Source: Gracilariopsis chorda (lineage: Eukaryota > Rhodophyta > Florideophyceae > Gracilariales > Gracilariaceae). From it: a DNA stretch of 64,000 nucleotides. The stretch is taken from the NCBI GenBank assembly GCA_003194525.1, contig NBIV01000026.1, positions 186,001 to 250,000 on the forward strand, read 5' to 3'. Below the pieces are notes generated by a model that saw only the letters and a program-made list of their open reading frames with translations, was not told where the DNA came from and did not search any database. This document shows positions 54,536-64,000 of the stretch, piece by piece; the first letter of the stretch is position 1, and the number at the start of each line of letters is the position of its first letter. The position numbers and the translations under genes are program-made.

Positions 54536-56649
54536 TCAGTTTTCCTGAGCCCGTTCCGCCTGAGGCGGGGTCTCAGAATCCTGAACCACTAGCAGTGGAG
54601 CGCTAGCTGGGGTGTCTTGTCGAACAAAACGGGGGTTAGTGAACTGCTCAGCAGGAGAAAGCAACGCGTGTCGCGGGTTCGTATCCGGGATATTCCGGGG
54701 GAATTCCGTCTTCGCTCGTAAGTACGATGCAATCGGAACGGTCTGCTTCTCCGCTGGAGTAAGGGCTTCATAGTTACAGATCACTCGGGTTACTTCTCTC
54801 AAAGTGAGGATGCAGTCCGGTGAAATGTGACCGTGTTCGTAACATATGTGGCATATGGCTCCAGAGCGTGGGGGCGGCTGACCGGAACGAGCATCTGTGT
54901 GTCTCACCCCTGGGCGGGTATCCTTCCATCCGGTACGACTCTGCCGGAGGGCACCATTCGAATAGGGGATGCGAGGTCCGTGAACACGGGGTCCGTCAAC
55001 ATACAGCAGGGAATTCTCCTGAGCTGTGTCGTAGGACGCATCCGTCGTGGACGGCAGTTCCGTGGTCGGAATAGACTGAGCACCGGCCTGAGCGAGGTAC
55101 ACGTTATCGTAGTCCCTTGAAGGGCGTCCACTTGCTGCTAGCGATAAAGATGGTGAACTGGCTTCCATTATCAACGCCTTGGCGGGACGAGACTTCGATG
55201 CAGGGATAAGAGCTCGAAGTGCATCACCTTCCGCTTGCGCGTGTTGAATCAACTCCAGGTAGGTGGTGTTACGACGATCCTCCCGATATCGGGCCACCAG
55301 CGTACGGATTGCCGGATCCAATCCATCGATGTACATGGTGCAGCGCTCTCCAGAGGAGTAAACATTGCCACACCTGTGGAAAGCCTTATTAAGGCGTACC
55401 GAGAATTCGGTTTCCGTCTCTCCAGATTTCTGGCGGGTATCGCGTAAAGCGAGAATAGCCACTTGAATAGCGTTGTTCGTCGCGTAGGATCGCAAGAGGT
55501 ACTGAACCGCTTCCGGCCAGCACGTTACACCTCCCTCGGAGGCTCGGGAAGAACCTCTTACAGAGTTGTATTGATCCTCGGCGAGGCCACGTAGAAAATA
55601 CGGTAGGGCAATAAACGCCTGTCCTTCGTTCATACCAAGTATGTCCGCTTCGGAAACGAACCTTCCGAGGAAGTCCAACACCAATATGGGATCCTCTCCA
55701 GAAAAGGACTGGTTACGAAGGGAGAGCTGCATACGCTTTATGCAGTCCTTCACCTTACCCGTACCACGGGGTGTACGATCCAATGAGGAGTCCTCAAGCC
55801 GATAATATCGGTACGATACCAACCTCTTGTAGAGGGGATTAGTACATTTGAGTTCCCTCAATCCTAAGTGTTTCCTCCCCTTCCTCCGGGGGCGAATCAC
55901 ACCTTGGGTGGAAGAAGACCGTTTAGAATGGGACGGGCGTCGGCGACGATCATCGTCCGACGAAGAATCCGACGACACCGAACCATGTGAATGGTGAGAA
56001 TCATGTGAAGACAGGGAGGAATCTGACGAGTCGGGATCGTGCTTGCGTCGCTTCTTACGAGTGCGGCGGGTAGAATCTTTCTTCTCGCGCTTCGCTTTTT
56101 GCGAGACAGCAGCGGCCTCACCCGGAAAGTCGTCATCCATCAAGATAGTTTGCTCCAACGTCCTCAGACGTGCACTGACACGATCAAATCGGGTTTCCAC
56201 ATTCTCAACATAGTTGGCAGGACCACCAAAACATTCCAACACAGTGTTGACATCCGCCCTTAAAAGGCGAATGTCCTCAGCCAAATCCTTCATAGAAGAG
56301 GTATCAAACCTGACACGCAGGACGTCAAACTCCTCCACGAGGGTATTGTGTGCTTCACGCACCTCATCAAGCTGCGCTTGGACACTAGGGGGGCGTCGGT
56401 ATCGAGTTCTCCCCTCCGGGATGCAGCTACATCGGCAGAAGCCGGGTCGACACCAGAGTTGGGAGCGTCCTTCAACGCCTTAGGCGGGGGTTTCTGGGCT
56501 CTCGACGAGTCTTGGCCCTTCGACTTGCCTCTCAAAGTGGCACGTCGAGGGTGGCCAGCGGGGACCTTCGAGATCTCTGCCTGTTCCACGTCACTGACAG
56601 AACGACTCTGCGTGACAACGGGTTCGGCGGAGGATGGTCGCCGAGACAT
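54536..56649 (-). pseudogene. gag: B gag with a one-base homopolymer frameshift
   Basis: The start is ATG 56649 (MSRRPSSAEP). The frame breaks at a run of six C (minus strand) at about 56387-56392; the rest is open for 608 codons to 54536. Total length 2114 nt is one base short of a whole number of codons, and element A keeps one frame here, so a single C was probably lost (or missed). The product has a coiled-coil N-terminal part (EEFDVLRVRFD), an Arg/Lys/Ser/Asp linker, and capsid-like blocks FSGEDPILVLDFLGRFV and CWPEAVQYLLRSYA. The CCHC zinc knuckle is CHICYEHGHISPDC (C-x2-C-x4-H-x4-C). Confidence 0.85.
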
Positions 56650-56745
56650 GTGTAGACCAAAAACTCCCACGAAATGGTAAGAAACCAAAAGTTTGGACAG
56701 TGAATCTCCGAGGAGAGGTACTACAAAACCTAACCGTTTCCGATT

Positions 56746-56761
56746 CTAGGTCGGGAGACCA
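56746..56761 (-). other. Primer-binding region of element B
   Basis: TGGTCTCCCGACCTAG on the minus strand, 3 nt after the 5' LTR. It begins TGG as expected for pairing with a tRNA CCA end. Element A has TGGTCTCCAGACCTAG in the same place. I cannot name the tRNA. Confidence 0.55.
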
Positions 56762-56764
56762 CTT

Positions 56765-57667
56765 TGTAGTGCAATACCCGCAAGCGGGACAACACACGAA
56801 GACGTTCGAAATCTTCCCCTCTGGAGGGTAACACAGCGAACGGAGCCTCTCCGGATGAGTACGACGAAGTTGGGTTGTAAAGCCGAGGCTCACCCTCACG
56901 CCAAGCGGGGAGAGTTGAAACGGTAGGATTAGGATCACCACGAATGGGAAAACAGCCCTTCCAAGGACTACGAGTCCACGTAAGTGGGGGAAGACGTCAC
57001 GGGATACCGGCACGAGAGACACGCGTCAGCGGTGACGAGCAACCACACAAAGGGGTAGGAACCACGAGAGTGGGGTAAGGGAAATACGGGGGATGCCCGA
57101 TTGGGGGCGACGGGGGTGTGGGCCAACGGGACCACGAAAAAAAGGTACAAAAGAACCCTGTACAGGGGCGAGAACACGGCGGTGGTGAATTAAGTGACAA
57201 GTGCCCAAGGCGGTGATACTCCTAGTGACGCAGCGTGGATAGGTCTACCGTTAGTAACGCGGCTTTACCTCCGAGGAGTGTAGAAGACTCGCGAAAGTGG
57301 AAAAGACTTAGAGCCAAGAACCCTGGTTGGGGAAGTTTACTCAGTGTCAGGGCGAGGTCGCCGAGCCACTATATAGTGTAGTAATCTCCCTACTGTAGCG
57401 TAGATAAATAATAAATAATAAATATAAGTTAACTAAATGTCCACACCGTGGTGCCAACCTCCTCTTGACTATCCGTGTCACACGTGGTCCACTCACGCCT
57501 TGGGCGGCACACGGCGCATGCACAGGTGTGCACCTGGCGCACAGCGCGGATCCGCTGAGGGCTGAGACACCCGCTAATAGCGGTAGTAATCATAAACACG
57601 CGAAAGCGGCAAAAACACCAAGTCCACAGGGCATCGCTGAGTCTTCCTCCTTGAGGATTGCACTTCA
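56765..57667 (-). repeat. 5' LTR of element B (903 bp)
   Basis: Same length as the 3' LTR at 46028-46930 and about 99% identical. Minus-strand start TGAAGTGCAATCC, end TTGCACTACA. Confidence 0.9.
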
Positions 57668-57839
57668 AAATGGTTGGAATTGTGGTGGACTGCACTACAT
57701 AAGGCTCTACGTATCCTACGTAACCGAAATTACCAACGGCAGGAACGAAAAAGGACCTACCTCCCATGAGGATGTACAACTTGCCCTTCTGCCGTGCTCT
57801 CTCATGGCAAAGTTCTAAAAAAGTAATGAAGAAGATAAT

Positions 57840-58935
57840 GTGACAGGCACAAATCTGGATTAGGGCATATCGTTCTGTGCAGAAACGCACGCCCAACATA
57901 TCAAGTCCATGTTCTTGTTTTATGATCTTGACGTACTCACATGGGCCGTATGTCAAATTGCAGACAATTGCAAGGTGAACATGAAAGTCACTAATTTACT
58001 TGGCTTACCGCACGTTGCATATAAAATTCATCTGCTAAACTTGGAGGTTACCTATATGGTGAAGATCATAAGAGATTTTGAATTTACATTAGCATAAGTT
58101 AATGAAACCATGTTGCAATGGAAACACCGTTTACAAAAGGCAGCTCTTCTTCGCAACCTAATAGATCTACGTAATGTAATTCACAATCAAAATCGTTGGT
58201 ATGGAAAACATTAGATGCTAGAAAGGTTTCCAAAGATCACAGAAGAGTTGACTGAAATCCGTCAAGAAGAAAAGTGCGACCTGAACGTCAATGGTAGCCG
58301 AGCATTCGAGAACAAAGTGGTGCGACATAGTAAGCAACTTTTTGCACATTGACATGACAACTGAAGAGTTGCAGACAAAAAAGATCTCTTTATCGCACTG
58401 TCATTATGCGTTGAAGTTTCTGGTTGAAAAAGTATGCAAAGGTTTCAACGACTCTGAATCTCCTTTTTTCTGCTTTCTCAAGAACAGGTACATTTCACAA
58501 GATGTTGAGATCTTGCATAATTCTCTTTTTGAGAGTAGAGTGTGCAAAAGTCAAGACAATTGTACTGCGGCTATGTCAAATGCAGAGAAAAATGCTTTAA
58601 AATCCTTGTTTTTACCAGTGGAAGAAACTGAAAGTGACGATGGAATGGTTTTGAACAGTATGAAGAAGTATAGACAGCGTCTGCATTGTTGCAAGCGCCA
58701 TAAGATTTGTTCGGAAAAAAATATACGAAATGTGATTCCATTCTTGGTTCGGTTGCTGTAGTGTAAAAGTCACGTCTATCGCTGATAAAACGTTATCGGA
58801 CAATCGTGTGCGCACAAGCCCACAAGTTCTTGAGGCAATAATTTTCTTTCGGGTTAACGAAAGGTTCTGGGACATAAATGTAGTTCAAGAAGCGTTTGCG
58901 TTTTCTCTGGATGAAAATAAAGTATTTCATTAGCT
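57840..58935 (+). pseudogene. hAT-family transposase relic
   Basis: Plus-strand fragments in three frames, in order. About 57909-58097: ADNCKVN, NLLGLPHVAYKIHLLNLEV, the usual hAT block before the insertion domain. About 58110-58280: LRNLIDLRNV then NRWYGKH and MLERFPKITEEL, equivalent to the conserved TRWSS region. 58291-58761: a 156-codon open stretch with MSNAEKNAL. About 58770-58920: LSDNRVRTSPQVLEAIIFFRVNERFWDI, the C-terminal dimerisation region. Stops and frameshifts separate all of these. It is a dead copy; terminal repeats were not found. Confidence 0.65.
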
Positions 58936-59921
58936 GAGATTGGAATCTGGATTGGCGCTAAGATCTGAAGTTTGCAATCGAGATTTTAAATAGTAAAGAT
59001 ATTGCAATTACGATTGGTATTACAGACAGCCATTACATCGCAATCGAATTCGGTTACATGCCTAGTAGTGCTTTAAGGTCCTTTTCTGGCTTTGGCCTAA
59101 TGTTTGAACTATTCAGCTACAGATTCCCAAAGGTTTTTGGACAGAAGTTTTCTTTGTCTGCAGCCAAGTTTAACGGTTCCTCGGCATCATCAACGTACTA
59201 GTAAAGGCTCTTTTTTAAAATGTTTTTCTCTTGTTAAAGATTTATTTCATTTCGATCATGGTTTGTTTTATTCTGTGCACTTTATATGTGTAAGCAGTTA
59301 GGAATTCTTGAACGAAATTCTGGTGTGCAAAACATACAAATGATTGTGCATTTTTGGTTTAGTATGGCCATTTGTACGATAGGAAGATTGGCTATACTTA
59401 TCTTTTCTTACCGACGTCAGTGACCAATAATCGGCAAGGCCGTGTTCATGCCTCTCAAGTGTCACTGTGTTTGTTTTTGGAAAGCTCCATTCATGTACCG
59501 ATAAAAACTCTGAAGTTCCACTATGGGGGTTGACGCGCAGCCTAAAGGTGGAAGATTCCTGTCTCAACTAACGAACCTTTTTGTTTCCATGGGAACAGCT
59601 ACCCCGGCGTCGATGTCATGAGTTCAGGCAAGTCTCTCTTTAAAACAACTATTTTTTAAGCTTTTTTTTCTCTGCCACACTAAGCCTTTGTAATGGGTTA
59701 CGCAGACCAATAGGATTGCTACCAGCAGTACACACTGCTGGAACTACATCCACGTACTTCAGCAGCTGGCACCTGTCGAAGCGAAGTTGTAGTAAGCTGT
59801 ACACTAATGCGGTATCCCTACGGATAAGGATACAGGGTTAGATCGCTAACCCTTTACATAAAGTCCACAACTTTTCAAAGGACTCTAATTGCAACAATCC
59901 TTGTGGTACGCGCGTAGCACT
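58936..59921. other. AT-rich spacer, no gene seen
   Basis: Short frames only. A pyrimidine/AT-rich stretch (59100-59700) lies between the hAT relic and the ZNHIT1 gene; the last 150 bp probably form the promoter and leader of that gene. Confidence 0.4.
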
Positions 59922-60488
59922 ATGCCCCGGCAAAGGCTCGGCACGGCCGGGGAAGAACAAGTGTCCCGTGGTAAACGAAAACGCGAAGTAGCAAATCGTA
60001 TGAAACGCGTAGACTTTTCTGCTGTTGAAGAAGCGCGAAATCGTCGTCTTGAAGCACTTGAAAATGACAATTATGCCGCAGAGCAGGAAGCTTTACTCTT
60101 GGAAGGGGAAGAAGAATATAATCCGGGCATTGAATCTGAAGATGAAATGGCTGGCAGGAAGCGCAATTCACGACCAAGGAAGCGGAAACAAAGAAGACGC
60201 CAACGTGGTCAGAAGGATAGTAGGCTTGACGGATTGAAGACCGGAATAGAAAAATGGAACAAGCCGACACAATTGGCTGTAGAGGAGGAGAACCTGTCAG
60301 CGCGTCCGAAATCGATGGTTTCTTTGTTGCAAATGGTTGTGTCTCCCAGTTCGCGTCCTCCGAGATATTTCTGTTCGACATGTGGATACTCTGCTCCGTA
60401 CACCTGCACTAGGTGCTTTACGAGATTCTGCTCTGTTCGTTGTAATTTAGTCCACCAGGAGACCAGATGTCTAAAGTTCACGGTTTAG
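59922..60488 (+). CDS. HIT-type zinc finger protein, SWR1/SRCAP complex subunit (ZNHIT1/SWC6)
   Basis: 188 aa, single exon, ATG 59922 with A at -3. The N-terminal half is charged: KRKREVANRMKRVDF, then the helix with EEARNRRLEALENDNY, an acidic patch, and an Arg/Lys-rich segment RPRKRKQRRRQRG. The C-terminal 35 residues form the zf-HIT: CSTC at the start, then CTRC, CSVRC with a following His, and a last Cys six residues from the end, enough for the usual two zinc sites. The layout (basic start, middle helix, C-terminal HIT finger) matches ZNHIT1/SWC6/VPS71, the subunit that helps the SWR1 remodeller install H2A.Z in nucleosomes. Acts in the nucleus. ZNHIT paralogs with the finger at the N terminus are excluded by its position. 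Confidence 0.85.
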   Translation: MPRQRLGTAGEEQVSRGKRKREVANRMKRVDFSAVEEARNRRLEALENDNYAAEQEALLLEGEEEYNPGIESEDEMAGRKRNSRPRKRKQRRRQRGQKDSRLDGLKTGIEKWNKPTQLAVEEENLSARPKSMVSLLQMVVSPSSRPPRYFCSTCGYSAPYTCTRCFTRFCSVRCNLVHQETRCLKFTV

Positions 60489-61120
60489 TTAGTACCCTTC
60501 GGAAGTGGTTATGCCCGTTCATGTTACCGGCAGACAGCGTGTTTGTGGGCTATGTGATACTCAACGTCTGAGCACTGGAAGTCGCATTTATCAAAGGCCA
60601 CATTTGCAGACCTGGGATATTCCCGTTTGTTCCGTCCCATATGCCCTGATCGCGCTGGCTTGTCCAAACCGCTTTGCTCGGGACGACCGTACAATATTAC
60701 CCAGCAAGAACAATAACAATCACTTTTGGATGATGTGAAGGAAGCAGCCGTCCATGGTCTCCCATACCGAGGGGAGAAGCAAACGAAAGCAGGTAAGACG
60801 ACGACAACGCAGAGACCAGGAGCCCAAGTCACAACACCGGTTACACCTGCGTAATCTCAGTCCCCGTAATCGCATCTACATAACGAATGTAGATGCGATT
60901 ACGGGACTAAGATTACGCAGTGATCGGGTAGCAGAGCCCTGTAGAAGCCCTTTATCCCTTTGATTGTATACGGTTAAACATGTGACGAAGAAACTGTCAG
61001 TAAACTGATAAGACGGTCGAACTCTATTGCACTTCTTTGAGTGAATAAACCTCCTGGAGCAAAAACATCAGTGCAGTCTTGTCTCTCTTATATATTCATT
61101 TACCCTATGAGGCTTACGAT
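60489..61120. other. Convergent 3' intergenic region
   Basis: It lies between the 3' ends of ZNHIT1 (+) and the ANTH gene (-). No coding signal. GAATAAAC at about 61041-61048 and TATATA near 61088 are possible processing signals. The long hairpin is listed separately. Confidence 0.4.
60847..60920. repeat. Nearly perfect 34-bp hairpin with 5-nt loop
   Basis: Arm 1 (60847-60881) and arm 2 (60887-60920) pair except for one mismatch and one bulged base; the loop is AACGA. The stem begins CTGCGTAATCT and ends GCATCTACAT. It lies between two convergent genes. Confidence 0.85.
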
Positions 61121-63333
61121 CTACTTGCCAATGCCTGTCTTTTTCATCTGATCAATTAGCGGGCCGAAGGCAAGATCGTCTTCATTCACCCGAGACGGCT
61201 TGGTGCCCTTTTGCACACGGTAGTTCCGCGGTTGGGCTTGAACAGGTTCAGATTGCATCACAGGTACCGACTGGTTACCTCTCGGAACAGGCGTGTAGAC
61301 ACCCGCCATTCCCATGGGCTGCATGCCGTTCATACCTTGCATACCGGCCTGTTGCATCTGGTACATTGCCAATTGTTGGTTCTGTGCAGCCATTGTCTGA
61401 TATGCAGCCATTGTCTGATAAGCTGCCATTTGTTGTTGCTGTTGCATTGACATTGTGTTGTACATCTGCTGTTGAGTATGTTGCTGCGGGTTGGCTTGCG
61501 CTCCATACAATGCCAATTGCATGTTAGAACCCTCTACGCCAAAACCACTTCGCGGATGGTTGTTTTGCCAGCCTGAACCAGCCATGACACCCTTAACGTT
61601 TGCTACGCGGTCTTCAACGGTGCGTTCCAAAGTAGCCGGCTGAAACATACCAGGCATAGGACCACCGGCGCCGTACACTTGAAGTGCCATGGTTTGTTGG
61701 GGTGGGACAGATTGACCAGGTGCTGCGCCAGCCTCTGTACCACCTTCTATGCCCAGCAAGTCCCGAAGTGGGTCGAAGGGCTTCGGCGGAGGTGGCGGCT
61801 CTGGTGCAGCGGGCAGTATGTCAATGTCATCTTCTTCCTCTGATGAGGATTCTTCTTCCGATGAGGACTCAGATGATGTCGAGGAAGGAGGTGTTGGAAG
61901 ACGTGGCGGGGAAGGGATCACCTCGGGTTCTTCTTCAGAATAATATTCCGGCTCAGGTTCGTAGTAGTCTTCAGGAACTGGCTCTGGTTCGGGTTCAGGC
62001 TCATCGTACTGCTCCTCATCCGAGAACTGAGGTTCTTTCACTTCTTCTTGTTGTGGTCCCTTATCGATGTATTCCTGCATTGACTCAGTAAGTTCGAAGG
62101 AGATAGCGCTTAATTCCGGCGCTTTCCATTTCGATGACAGCGAGCTAGCAAGCTCAAAGAATGGCGTCGCTTGGGTGATGAGAGTTACAAAGCGCTTATA
62201 TACATCCAATGCGATGATGGCCTTCGGGATTTCCAGTTTGAAGTACAAGCTTAAGAGCCGAATGACACCACATTGAAGAGTGGTTATGTTTAGTGATAAG
62301 TCGCGCAAAACCATTGAACGCGCTGGCATAGTGACGGGAGAATGGCGAGCCTGTCCATCCAATCGAACGGCGATTAATGCTTCGAAGGTATCCATTAGAA
62401 TTGGCAGCGCAGCTAGTAACTCTTCTATTGGGGCGTCCCCATACCGATTGGTCAACGCTTGGTCATCTTCCCTGGAGTTTTTGGGTGGAAAATTGATAGC
62501 AGCTTTCATCGTGAGCCATTGCTCCAGATAAGCTCCATACGTGCGGATGAAGCCACCAAAGGCTACGCCTTCTGACGTACTGTCGCCAAAGAACTCCATT
62601 TTGAACATTGAGCGATAATGCGAGGCAATGTATGAAACAAACTTTTCGTTGCCGTCTCGGAAGATGTGATGAAAGATTGTGAGACTCTTGACGACGACTA
62701 TCCATTCGTTCTGCATCATGCGCTTACGAAGGTGGTAGAATATTCCACCAGCAGGACTCTCGCGATTGGATATGCTTCCCCCGTATCGCAGCGCTTCCAT
62801 TATAACGCGGACATGCTTGCCTTTGGGAGCTGCGTTTTCGCGATTGGTGGCCTTCATGCAGTAAATCTTCCAGTCATCTCCCTTTATACTGGCCATGGTC
62901 TGACGAACCTGATCCTTCATTTTGGTCTGAAAGTTAACGTTTGCCTTGGAAGAAGGGTAAAACGGCATTCCGCCGCCCATTCCGCCGCCAAGACCGTCGC
63001 CAACGTCGGCGTAGGTGGAGGTGGGAGGGCGCGGGTAGACGCGTAGGCATTTGTAGCGTAGGGGTTTTCTACCTGAGCGTTGGTGGTCATGGCGTTCACG
63101 TTTCCTCGCATGGAGGCCATGGCGGCCTGGGCGTTAGAAATCGCGGTGGAAGTGGGAGCGGGGGGGGTGCCGCGACTGCCAGATGAGCTGGGTCCGTTTC
63201 GGGATTGGGAGCGCTGCAACGAATCACGGGGAGGATGTTGATTCATGCGACCTGCGAAAGTGCCGTATGAGCTGCGCGGGTTGGGAGCGGATGGCACCGG
63301 CGGCCGGCCGGTGCGATAGTCATCGTAGGACAT
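61121..63333 (-). CDS. AP180/CALM-like ANTH-domain clathrin adaptor, two exons
   Basis: Exon 1 is 63333-63073 (87 codons, Ser/Pro/Arg-rich). The intron 63072-62927 (146 bp) has CAG|GTAGAA and TTTCAG|ACC and joins in frame. Exon 2 is 62926-61121. Product about 688 aa. The ANTH domain begins directly after the junction (KMKDQVRQTMASIKGDDW); the phosphoinositide motif is MKATNRENAAPKGKH, with the Lys and the PKxKH cluster of CALM. The alpha-solenoid continues to about residue 380. An acidic Glu/Pro/Ser region follows, then FDPLRDLLG, suited to clathrin/AP2 binding, and a Met/Gln-rich segment with several MAAYQT repeats. The protein should bind PI(4,5)P2 membranes and recruit clathrin. Alternative: start at ATG 62980 or 62995 without the intron, where the upstream in-frame sequence also looks protein-like (GGGMGGGMPFY). 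Confidence 0.85.
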
Positions 63334-63971
63334 GGGGAGGGGGGGACGTTAGAGTGGTGGGGGGGTGTTTCGCTTGGCGGCTGTTGGCGAGGGAAGTGGG
63401 ACAGGGAGGCTCAAGAGCGTGCTCCAACGTGCCGGAGACTGGGTGGCGGTTAAATTCGGGTGCGAAACGGGGTTGGAAAACAGCGCTAGGGGGGTGCGGA
63501 GAAGTGCTCTAACGGAGACGGAATCGGGCGCGGCGAGTGTGTGTAGCTTATAAGCCGCGAATGGAAACCTCAGCGAGGGTGCGCTGCTTGCTGTGTGGGT
63601 GGCCACGCTTCTTCGACACAGATGCCACCGGCAGTGCGTTGAATCCCGAAATTTTTGGACGACCAATTTACTCCTGAACGACTCCATTCTGCGCGCTGTC
63701 AGCCTCGTCGCTCATCAGTCACTTCGCCTTCTATCCAACTTTGCTTACGTTCTGTGCCTGTCCAGTCGGGCGCGCGGCACCGCGCTCCACGGCTGCTCTT
63801 TACAGCTATACCAGAGGGCGTGTTCCCTGACACCTTGCCCGTCTGCTTCTTTCGCTGCTCTCTTTCCCCAAAATCCTCCCCCCCCCGATCTAAAGCCCTT
63901 CCGGCAGCGGCGCCTCACTCACCCATCCCTTTTTCCTTTCTTCCCCTGCTGGACCGCGAGACCACGCAAAA
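63334..63971. promoter_or_regulatory. Divergent promoter region
   Basis: It separates the ANTH gene (-) from the gene probably starting at 63972 (+). A C/T-rich stretch at 63860-63950 immediately precedes the plus-strand ATG, like the leaders of the FKBP and BAR-like genes. No further gene seen. Confidence 0.4.
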
Positions 63972-64000
63972 ATGGCGATGGTGTCTGACGAGCGCGCCCT
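63972..64000 (+). CDS. Probable start of a gene running out of the window
   Basis: AAAATGGCGATGG is a strong start context (A at -3, G at +4) after a pyrimidine-rich leader; the first residues would be MAMVSDERA. Only nine complete codons are inside the window, so product and reality are uncertain. Confidence 0.35.

Larger units (their letters stand above)
46028..57667 (-). mobile_element. Ty3/gypsy chromovirus B: recent 11.6-kb copy
   Basis: A full-length minus-oriented element. It has two 903-bp LTRs, a primer-binding region at 56746-56761 (TGGTCTCCCGACCTAG, 3 nt inside the 5' LTR), gag (56649-54536), a 197-bp gag-pol spacer, pol (54338-48985) ending in a chromodomain, an opposite-strand ORF (46966-48770), a polypurine tract (46931-46942) and the 3' LTR. 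The flanks AAATC (46023-46027) and AAATG (57668-57672) match at four of five positions. The left flank is the end of C's LTR, but the right flank is not its continuation. I count at least eight base differences between the LTRs (about 99% identity), so insertion was recent. Gag and pol nevertheless carry several lesions. Confidence 0.9.

Noticed and set aside
1-64000. tRNA, rRNA, CRISPR array or prokaryotic operon features
   Set aside because: I scanned by eye for cloverleaf T-arm patterns, rRNA landmarks and regular spacer arrays and saw none; gene structure is eukaryotic. A covariance-model search would be needed to exclude small RNAs.

Overview
The window looks like nuclear DNA of an intron-poor eukaryote. 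Two introns are supported (95 bp and about 146 bp, both GT-AG), start codons are mostly good Kozak matches, and the products are eukaryote-specific: SWR1-complex HIT zinc finger, AP180-type ANTH protein, TSR3, FKBP, class-3 lipase, bZIP. Small islands of compact genes separated by tens of kilobases of nested transposable elements would fit a florideophyte red alga such as Chondrus or Gracilaria. That is an inference from layout only; no taxon-specific marker was seen.
Left island (1-16.1 kb): CBM48 glycogen/starch-binding protein (-), FKBP-like isomerase with a hydrophobic N terminus (+), bZIP factor (-, 5' structure unresolved), class-3 lipase (-, C terminus in another frame), helical BAR-like protein (+), TSR3 18S rRNA aminocarboxypropyltransferase (+). 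The spacers hold long hairpins (8.2 and 8.4 kb) and a 24-bp palindrome (10.0 kb).
Mobile-element block (16.2-58.9 kb): a decayed pogo/Tigger-type DNA transposon; two orphan reading frames, each broken by one TAA; a cluster of palindromic MITE-like repeats; and three Ty3/gypsy chromoviruses. A (+, 23.2-28.9 kb) has lost protease, RT and RNase H. C (-, 30.9-46.0 kb) is an old copy split by a Helitron-like insertion. B (-, 46.0-57.7 kb) has paired 903-bp LTRs about 99% identical but carries coding lesions. A hAT transposase relic follows B.
Right island (59.9-64 kb): ZNHIT1/SWC6 (+), a long hairpin, an AP180/CALM-like ANTH protein (-), and probably the first codons of a gene leaving the window (+).
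The most notable observation is a long reading frame on the strand opposite gag-pol, between the chromodomain and the 3' LTR, in both B (46966-48770) and the clearly diverged C (31880-34156). Its protein sequence is recognisably conserved between the two although each copy carries lesions. I recognise no domain in it. Antisense ORFs at this position are known from plant Tat/Ogre-lineage elements; I know of none in chromoviruses. No tRNA, rRNA or CRISPR was seen.
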